Source of the DNA: Streptomyces sp. AC558_RSS880
GTDB taxonomy: Bacteria; Actinomycetota; Actinomycetes; Streptomycetales; Streptomycetaceae
NCBI RefSeq assembly: GCF_019049255.1
Contig: NZ_JAGMUJ010000150.1
Location: 186,001 to 250,000 of the forward strand
DNA: 64,000 bases
Direction: 5' to 3'
Below the pieces are notes generated by a model that saw nothing but the letters and a program-made list of their open reading frames with translations, did no database searches and had not been told where the DNA came from. A program made the translations under genes and the position numbers. This document shows positions 15,950 through 21,978 of this stretch, one piece after another (position 1 is the first letter of the stretch; each line of letters begins with the position of its first letter).

Positions 15950-17197
15950 TCAGCGTTCGGGCCGGCTCTCGTCCACCGGTTCCAGCGTCTCCGCGGCCGG
16001 CGCCGTGGCCTGTACGGGCACGGTGTCGGCGGACGCGGCGCGCCGGGCGGTCAGGCGCAGCGCGACGGGCTCGGTGTAGCGGGCCGTGAGCGGGCCCAGG
16101 ACGACCAGGATCAGGACGTACGCCGTGGCCAGCGGGCCGAGGTCCGGTTCGATGCCCGCGGTGACCGCGAGACCGGCGATGACGATGGAGAACTCGCCGC
16201 GGGCGACCAGGGTGCCGCCGGCGCGCCAGCGGCCCTTGGGGGATATCCCGGCCCGGCGGGCGGCCCAGTAGCCGGTGGCGATCTTCGTCAGCGCGGTGAC
16301 GACGGCGAGCGCGAGGGCGGGCAGGATCACCGGCGGGATGGACTGGGGGTCGGTGTGCAGTCCGAAGAAGACGAAGAACACGGCGGCGAACAGGTCCCGC
16401 AGCGGCGCCAGCAGGTTGTGCGCGCCCTCGGCCACCTCCCCGGACAGCGCGATGCCGACGAGGAACGCGCCCACGGCCGCCGAGACCTGCAGCTGCTGGG
16501 CGAGTCCCGCGACGAGCAGGGTGAGGCCCAGCACGACCAGCAGCAGCTTCTCCGGGTCGTCGCTGGAGACGAAGCGGGAGATCACCCGCCCGTAGCGGAC
16601 GGCGACGAACAGCACGAGCCCGGCGACGCCCAGCGCGATGGCCAGCGTGACGCTGCCCGCGGCGAGGCTGACGCCGGCCAGCAGGGCGGTGATGATCGGC
16701 AGGTAGACCGCCATGGCCAGGTCCTCGAGCACCAGGATGCTGAGGATGACCGGGGTCTCGCGGTTGCCGAGCCGGCCGAGGTCGCCGAGGACCTTCGCGA
16801 TGACGCCGGAGGAGGAGATCCAGGTGACGCCGGCCAGCACCACCGCGGCGACCGGGCCCCAGCCGAGCAGCAGGGCCAGGGCGGCGCCGGGCAGGGCGTT
16901 CAACGCCATGTCGACGAGGCCGGCCGGGTACTGGGTCTTGAGGTTGGAGACGAGGTCGCTGGCCGTGTACTCCAGGCCGAGCATGAGCAGCAGCAGGATG
17001 ACGCCGATCTCGGCGCCGATCGCGACGAACTCCTCGCTCGCGCCGAGCGGCAGCAGCCCGCCCTCGCCGAAGGCGAGGCCGGCCAGCAGATAGAGGGGGA
17101 TCGGGGAGAACCGGAGGCGTCCGGCGAGACGTCCCAGCAGGCCGAGCCCGAGGATGATCGCGCCGAACTCGATCAGGAAGACCGCGGAAGAGTGCAC
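15950..17197 (-). CDS. CPA2-type cation:proton antiporter (KhtU-like)
   Basis: The 415-residue integral membrane protein has 11-13 hydrophobic helices (for example FLIEFGAIILGLGLLGRLAG and VGAFLVGIALSG). CPA2 signatures are LLLLMLGLEYTASDL, the TWISSSGVIAKVL segment, and VARGEFSIVIAGLA near residue 350. There is no C-terminal RCK domain; that role is likely supplied by the separate TrkA-C protein encoded just upstream (4-nt gap). The GTG start has GGGAGTGA overlapping that gene's stop. Probably expels K+ or Na+ in exchange for protons. The tail after residue 385 is Pro/Glu-rich. Confidence 0.85.
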   Translation of the reverse strand: MHSSAVFLIEFGAIILGLGLLGRLAGRLRFSPIPLYLLAGLAFGEGGLLPLGASEEFVAIGAEIGVILLLLMLGLEYTASDLVSNLKTQYPAGLVDMALNALPGAALALLLGWGPVAAVVLAGVTWISSSGVIAKVLGDLGRLGNRETPVILSILVLEDLAMAVYLPIITALLAGVSLAAGSVTLAIALGVAGLVLFVAVRYGRVISRFVSSDDPEKLLLVVLGLTLLVAGLAQQLQVSAAVGAFLVGIALSGEVAEGAHNLLAPLRDLFAAVFFVFFGLHTDPQSIPPVILPALALAVVTALTKIATGYWAARRAGISPKGRWRAGGTLVARGEFSIVIAGLAVTAGIEPDLGPLATAYVLILVVLGPLTARYTEPVALRLTARRAASADTVPVQATAPAAETLEPVDESRPER

Positions 17198-17201
17198 GCG
17201 C

Positions 17202-17672
17202 TCACTCCCGACCGAGTATCTCGGCGGCGGCGTCGATGCCCTCGCGGGTGCCGATCAGGATCAGCGTGTCACCGCCGGCCAGCCGGAAGTCCGGCGCGGG
17301 GGACGGGATCGCCTCGGCCCGCCGCAGCACGGCCACGATCGAGGCGCCGGTGTCGGTGCGCATCCGGGTGTCGCCCAGGAGCCGGCCGTTCCAGTGGGAG
17401 ACGGCGGACAGTTCGATGCGCTCGGCGACCAGCCCCAGGTCGGTGGTGTGCAGCAGGTTGGGGCTGTGGTGGGCGGGCATGAGCGCGTCGATCAGCGCGG
17501 CCGACTCGGCGACGGTCAGCCGCAGCGAGCGGGCGCAGGCGTCCGGGTCGTCGGAGCGGTAGACGTTGACCGTGCGGGCACCGTCCCGGTGCGCGATCAC
17601 GGACAGGTGCTCGTGCTCACGCGTGGTGAGGTCGTATTTCACGCCGATGCCCGGCAGCGGCGTGGCGCTCAT
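17202..17672 (-). CDS. TrkA-C (RCK_C) domain regulator of antiporter, KhtT-like
   Basis: 156 residues with an N-terminal LPGIGVKYDLTTREHEHLSVIAHRDG module and a C-terminal TrkA-C domain (IELSAVSHWNGRLLGDTRMRTDTGASIVAVLRR, then GDTLILIGTREGIDAA). This matches KhtT of the KhtTU K+/H+ antiporter, a cytosolic ligand-sensing subunit. It is the first gene of a two-gene operon with the antiporter. The ATG at 17672 is used; a GTG at 17687 with AGGGGAC upstream would add five residues. Confidence 0.85.
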   Translation of the reverse strand: MSATPLPGIGVKYDLTTREHEHLSVIAHRDGARTVNVYRSDDPDACARSLRLTVAESAALIDALMPAHHSPNLLHTTDLGLVAERIELSAVSHWNGRLLGDTRMRTDTGASIVAVLRRAEAIPSPAPDFRLAGGDTLILIGTREGIDAAAEILGRE

Positions 17673-17847
17673 CCGTGGAGCAGGCACAGCCCGTCCCCTT
17701 CCCGGTTCTCTTGTCGATGTCGTCCGAGGTGTGGTGCCGGCCGGGCCGTCGAACGGCACGGTGATCCATCCCCGCGAAGGCAATGGTGCCATCCCGCCAT
17801 GTGGCCGGAACATGGGTGCCGTCACCGATGGACAGGGGGCGCGCCGA

Positions 17848-17862
17848 GGGCCGAAAATGCCC
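17848..17862. promoter_or_regulatory. Candidate stress/dormancy-regulator box
   Basis: GGGCCGAAAATGCCC lies about 95 nt before the universal stress gene and resembles the GGG-CC-n-CC-C dyads bound by DevR/OsdR-type response regulators, which control usp genes in actinobacteria. Resemblance only. Confidence 0.3.
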
Positions 17863-17957
17863 GGGGAGTCCGTATCGCCGCAGGTCGGAAGGCCGGGTAC
17901 GGGCCCTCTCCCGCGGGTACCCGGAGGTGACGCCACGACCGGGGACGGGAGCGAGTG

Positions 17958-18794
17958 GTGAACGACACGGTGATCGTAGGAGTGGACGGCTCGCCGTCCA
18001 GTCTCGCCGCGGTCGACGTCGCGGCCCGTGAGGCGCTGCTGCGCGGCGCGTGTCTGCGGATCGTGCACGCCTTCAGCCGCCCGACCGATCTGGACCCGAT
18101 GATCCACGGTGTGCTGGCGCGGGCCGAGCAGCGTGCCCACGACCGCGCGCCCGGGCTGGAGATCGCCCGGACGGTGGCGTCCGGCGAGACGCTGACGGTG
18201 TTGCGGAGCGAGTCGCGGCACGCGGTGCTGACGGTGGTCGGCGGGCGCGGCCACGGTGGGTTCGGGGATCTGCTGCTGGGTTCGACGGTCGTGCAGCTGG
18301 CCGCGCACGGGCACGGTCCGCTGATGGTGGTCCGCGGCCGTCCGGATCCCGAGGGGCCCGTGCTCCTCGCCGTGGACGGCTCACCGGCCGGGGACGCGGC
18401 GGCGGAGTTCGCCTTCGCCGAGGCCGCGCTGCGCGGGGCGCCACTGGTCGCGATGCATGTGTGGAACACCTGGAGCGAGCCGACGCCGTACGAGGGCCCC
18501 GCCGATCCACTGAACGTGGTGGTGGATCTCGACCGGCTCCGTCAGCGGCACCAGCGGCTGCTGGAGGAGGCGGTGGCGCGACACCGGGACGGGCGTCCCG
18601 GTGTCGCCGTGGAGCTGAGGCTGGAGCGGGCGCGGGTGCGGCACGCGCTGCTCGACGCGAGCCGGGAGGCACAGCTCGTGGTGTCCGGGGCCCGTGGCCA
18701 CGGCGGCTTCACCGGGATGCTGCTCGGTTCGGTCAGCCAGGCGCTGCTGTACCACGCCGACTGTCCCGTCACCGTCGTCCGCGGCACGGAGTGA
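17958..18794 (+). CDS. Universal stress protein, two tandem USP domains
   Basis: The 278-residue protein has two UspA domains (about residues 1-130 and 140-278). Each carries the ATP-binding G-x2-G-x9-G-[ST] motif: GGRGHGGFGDLLLGST and GARGHGGFTGMLLGSV, with VGVDGS and AVDGSPAG strands. Such tandem USPs bind ATP and support survival in stationary phase or low oxygen. GTG codons at 17955 and 17958 are both possible; GGGAG at 17947-17951 favours 17958. It is divergent from the KhtT-like gene. Confidence 0.9.
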   Translation: MNDTVIVGVDGSPSSLAAVDVAAREALLRGACLRIVHAFSRPTDLDPMIHGVLARAEQRAHDRAPGLEIARTVASGETLTVLRSESRHAVLTVVGGRGHGGFGDLLLGSTVVQLAAHGHGPLMVVRGRPDPEGPVLLAVDGSPAGDAAAEFAFAEAALRGAPLVAMHVWNTWSEPTPYEGPADPLNVVVDLDRLRQRHQRLLEEAVARHRDGRPGVAVELRLERARVRHALLDASREAQLVVSGARGHGGFTGMLLGSVSQALLYHADCPVTVVRGTE

Positions 18795-19222
18795 GGGGTG
18801 TCCCCGTTCCTCGTGGGGGCTTCCTCGCCGCGGCACGATGGGGCCGGATACGCGACCCGCGCCTTCGGGCGGGTGAACGCGCCCCGTTCGGCCGTCCACC
18901 GGGCGGCGGGTTCCGGGGTTCCCTGACCTGTGCCCCGCCCGGCGCGGTCGGCAGGTCGTCCCCGCGCACCGACACGTGCCACGGCCGCTTCGCGCGGTTC
19001 GTACCCGGCGAACCGGTGGTGGAGGTCCTCGAGTGCGAGACCAGGGACCCCGGGCTGCGCGGCACGACGGCGATCACCACCACGCTCACCGAAGCCGGCG
19101 GCGGCACGGATGTGCTGATCGTCCACGAGGGCGTCCCCGACGCGGTGCCCGCCGCCGGCGACGAGGCAAGCGCACGCTCGGCACTGGCCCGGCTCGCCCG
19201 TTTCGTGGAGACGAACGCCTGA
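18791..19222 (+). pseudogene. Truncated AHSA1/SRPBCC-domain gene
   Basis: The open frame begins with a GTG overlapping the USP stop (GTGA) and ends at 19222. The last ~85 residues are clearly AHSA1-like: RTDTCHGRFARFVPGEPVVE, TAITTTLTEAGGGTDVLIVH, then a closing helix ARSALARLARFVET. The first third of the usual 140-residue SRPBCC fold (N-terminal strand and helix, WMPP-type region) is not recognisable and is replaced by Arg/Pro-rich sequence, so the gene looks truncated or degraded at its 5' end. It could still be translated through coupling to the USP gene. Confidence 0.55.
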
Positions 19223-19316
19223 ATTCCTGTGCTCCCCCGTGCACCCGTGCGCCCCTTGGCGACGGCATGCTGCACGTCGGGTGCCGGTCCGGTATGGGCA
19301 GGACAAGGTTCGAGTG

Positions 19317-19350
19317 CCACATGGATGTGGACTCGCATATGTGGACTCGC
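19317..19350. promoter_or_regulatory. Repeated ATGTGG sites upstream of the terpene operon
   Basis: A perfect dyad CCACAT-GG-ATGTGG (19317-19330) is followed by a second copy of ATGTGGACTCGC (19325-19336 and 19339-19350), a 14-nt direct repeat. It lies about 40-70 nt before the P450 start, a natural place for an activator such as the LAL regulator encoded at the end of the cluster. Confidence 0.5.
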
Positions 19351-19388
19351 TGAATTCCGTTTGTGTCGCTCGAGACAGGTGGTATTCG

Positions 19389-20801
19389 ATGAGCAATTGC
19401 GTCCATGAACCGGCACCGGCGTGGCGGTCGGGAATCGCGCCGGGCATATTCCCGTCCGTCGGACACGGTATCGCCTTGTTCCGGCGCCCGTTGGAGTTCC
19501 TGAATTCCTTGTCCGCGTACGGCGATCTGGTGGAGATACGCCTGGGGCCCGTGCGTGCCTGGGTGGCCTGTCACCCGCGGCTGGTCCACGAGATGCTCAG
19601 GGACACCCGCACCTTCGACAAGGGCGGCCCCCTCTACGAGCGGCTCCGGGCCCTCATGGGGGACGGGGTCGTCACCTGCCCGCACGGCGACCACCGCAGG
19701 CAGCGCAGGCTGCTGCAGCCCGACTTCCGCCCGGCCCGCGTCGCCGACCGGGCGGAGTCCATGGGCGAGGAGGCCGAGTCGGTGTGCCGCTCCTGGCGAG
19801 CGGGGCAGCAGGTCGATGTCGGCGCGGCCATGATGACCCTGACCACGGGGACGATCAGCCGGGTCCTCTTCTCCGACTCGCTGGACGCGGCGAGGACCGC
19901 CGAGGTGCGGGACTGCCTGGCCGGGATCGTCCACGGACTGTTCGCGCGTACGGTCGTACCGGTGGACGTCCTGTTCCGGGTGCCCCTGCCCGCCAACCGC
20001 CGGTACCGGGACGCGGTCGCCCGTCTGCACGCGCTCATGGACGCGGCCGTCGCCGAGCGCCGCGCGGGCGAGGAGCGTGACGACCTGCTGGGGGCGCTGC
20101 TGGCGGCGGCCGACGCCGGGAAGGACGGGGTGACCCCCCGTGAGGTGCACGATCAGCTCGTCTCCCTGCTGCTCACCGGGTCGGAGAGCCCCTCCCTGGG
20201 CCTGGCCTCCACGTTCAGCCTGCTCGCACAGCACCCGGAGGCCGAGCGCGCGCTGCACGCCGAGGTCGACTCCGTGCTGGCCGGGCGCGCCCTCCCCACC
20301 TCCGACGATCTGCCGCGCCTCCCCTACACCCGGGCCGTGATCAACGAAACCCTGCGCCACTCCCCGCCCGGCTGGCTCTTCACCCGGTCCACCACCAGGG
20401 AGGTCGAGTTCGGCGGACGCCGTCTGCCGCGCGGGGCCACCGTCCTGTACAGCCCGTACCTGCTGCACCACGCGCCCTCGTCGTTCCCCGACCCCGAGCG
20501 GTTCCGGCCGGAGCGGTGGCTGTCCGGCGAGGAGGCCGGCGGGCCGTACGGCGCGATGCTCCCGTTCTCCGCGGGCAGCCGGAAATGCCTCGGGGACGCC
20601 TTCGCCATGGCGCAGAGCACGGTGGCACTGGCGACCATCGCCCGGCGCTGGAGGCTGCTCCATCCGCCGGGGCCCGTCGCCCCGGTGCGCCCGGCGGTGA
20701 CCCTGGGCCCCAGGTCGCTGGTCATGATCTGCGAACCGCGCGGTGGCGGGCTCGACCGGAAATCCCGAGGGGCTGGTGACAACCTTGTCGACCACACATG
20801 A
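19389..20801 (+). CDS. Cytochrome P450, CYP170-like (terpene-associated)
   Basis: The 470-residue haem monooxygenase has the Cys-ligand motif FSAGSRKCLGDA (Cys400), the ExxR pair in INETLRH, and the PERFRPERW meander. The I-helix reads LLTGSESPS, with Ser in place of the usual Thr of AGxxT. Segments PLPANRRYRDAVARLHALMD and EVHDQLVSLLLTGSE are close to CYP170A1, the albaflavenone-forming P450 that also works beside a sesquiterpene synthase. The terpene cyclase start lies inside its last 26 nt, so translation is coupled. Likely oxidises the product of that cyclase. Confidence 0.88.
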   Translation: MSNCVHEPAPAWRSGIAPGIFPSVGHGIALFRRPLEFLNSLSAYGDLVEIRLGPVRAWVACHPRLVHEMLRDTRTFDKGGPLYERLRALMGDGVVTCPHGDHRRQRRLLQPDFRPARVADRAESMGEEAESVCRSWRAGQQVDVGAAMMTLTTGTISRVLFSDSLDAARTAEVRDCLAGIVHGLFARTVVPVDVLFRVPLPANRRYRDAVARLHALMDAAVAERRAGEERDDLLGALLAAADAGKDGVTPREVHDQLVSLLLTGSESPSLGLASTFSLLAQHPEAERALHAEVDSVLAGRALPTSDDLPRLPYTRAVINETLRHSPPGWLFTRSTTREVEFGGRRLPRGATVLYSPYLLHHAPSSFPDPERFRPERWLSGEEAGGPYGAMLPFSAGSRKCLGDAFAMAQSTVALATIARRWRLLHPPGPVAPVRPAVTLGPRSLVMICEPRGGGLDRKSRGAGDNLVDHT

Positions 20802-21780
20802 GGACATCACGGCCGGCGCGCCGCACGGAATTCACGGCGCCGGTCTCAGGGATCTGATCGACACTCATCTGCACATGCCGTTCCCGTTCCTGAGCAATCC
20901 GCACGAACACCGGGCCGCGACGGGCGTCGAGAAGTGGCTGCGGGAAACGGGACTGGCGGACGAAAGCTGGATTCCGGAAATGATCGCCCGTACCCGTCCG
21001 GCCCAGCTCGCCTCCTACAACGGCCCGGAGATGGATTCCGGTCTGCTGCAGATCGTCGCCAATCAGATCGCCTATCAATTCGTCTTCGACGACCGGGCGG
21101 AGGAGGTGGGCCGGCAGGGGCCCGGCCGGCTGCTGCCCATGCTGGACGAGAGCATCGCCGTACTGCGGGACGACGCGTCGCCGTCGACGCCGCTCGGCGC
21201 GGCCCTGGCCGATCTGCACCGGCAGGTCCGCGAGCGGTGCACGCCCGCCCAGGCCGCGCGATGGGCCGTCAAGAGCCGTGAGTACGTGCACGGCCTGCTG
21301 TACGAGGCGGTGGCACAGGCCGACACCGCCCCGCTGCCGACCGGGCTGTGCACGTCGATCCGGTCGCTGACCGCGGGGGTCGAGCCCTTTTACCCGCTGT
21401 GCGAGGCGGCACAGCCGTGCGAACTGTCCGACGCGGAGCTGCAGCACCCGGTGATGCGCCGGCTGACCCGGCTGTCGGCCGACGCGGCGGTGTGGATCCC
21501 CGATCTGTACTCCGCGGCGAAGGAACGGCAGGCCGGCGGGATGATCAATCTGGCCCTCGCCCACCAGCGGGCCCGCCGCTGCTCCCTGCCGGTCGCCGTC
21601 CTGCTGGCGATCCGGCAGATCAACCGGACGATCGACGAGTTCGTCGGCCTCTTCGAGGAGATCAGGCCGCGGCTGAGTCCCTCGGCCGTCGGCTATGTGG
21701 AGGGCATGGCCGGCTGGATCCGCGGGTGCTGCCACTGGTCCCGTACCGTGCCGCGCTACGCCGACACGGCGGCGGCCTGA
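20776..21780 (+). CDS. Class I terpene cyclase with atypical NSE motif
   Basis: About 334 residues. The Asp-rich motif is D105-D-R-A-E-E110 (FVFDDRAEEVG). The second metal motif, normally N-D-x-x-S-x-x-x-E, reads P242-D-L-Y-S246-A-A-K-E250, so Pro replaces the Mg-binding Asn. The IRSLTAG arginine region and the C-terminal PRY pair are present. Length and layout fit bacterial sesquiterpene synthases, but the product is unknown. A GTG at 20776 follows GAGGGG closely, and a TTG at 20785 has better spacing. It overlaps the P450 gene. If active, it must bind the Mg cluster differently; otherwise it may be impaired. Confidence 0.85.
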   Translation: MTTLSTTHEDITAGAPHGIHGAGLRDLIDTHLHMPFPFLSNPHEHRAATGVEKWLRETGLADESWIPEMIARTRPAQLASYNGPEMDSGLLQIVANQIAYQFVFDDRAEEVGRQGPGRLLPMLDESIAVLRDDASPSTPLGAALADLHRQVRERCTPAQAARWAVKSREYVHGLLYEAVAQADTAPLPTGLCTSIRSLTAGVEPFYPLCEAAQPCELSDAELQHPVMRRLTRLSADAAVWIPDLYSAAKERQAGGMINLALAHQRARRCSLPVAVLLAIRQINRTIDEFVGLFEEIRPRLSPSAVGYVEGMAGWIRGCCHWSRTVPRYADTAAA

Positions 21781-21978
21781 TCCGGGCGCCGACACGGACC
21801 CGCGCCCGGGCGCGGGTCCATTCGAGTGATCGTACCCACGGGAGGGACGCCCCAAGCCGTCACCGCCTCCGGTTCACCCGTCCTGTCGTGGTCGTACCGG
21901 AATGCGGACACGGTGCGCCGCGGCAGGCATACGCTCGTCCACCACCCGTTGGCCGAACGACAGGAAGCGGTACGGCAC

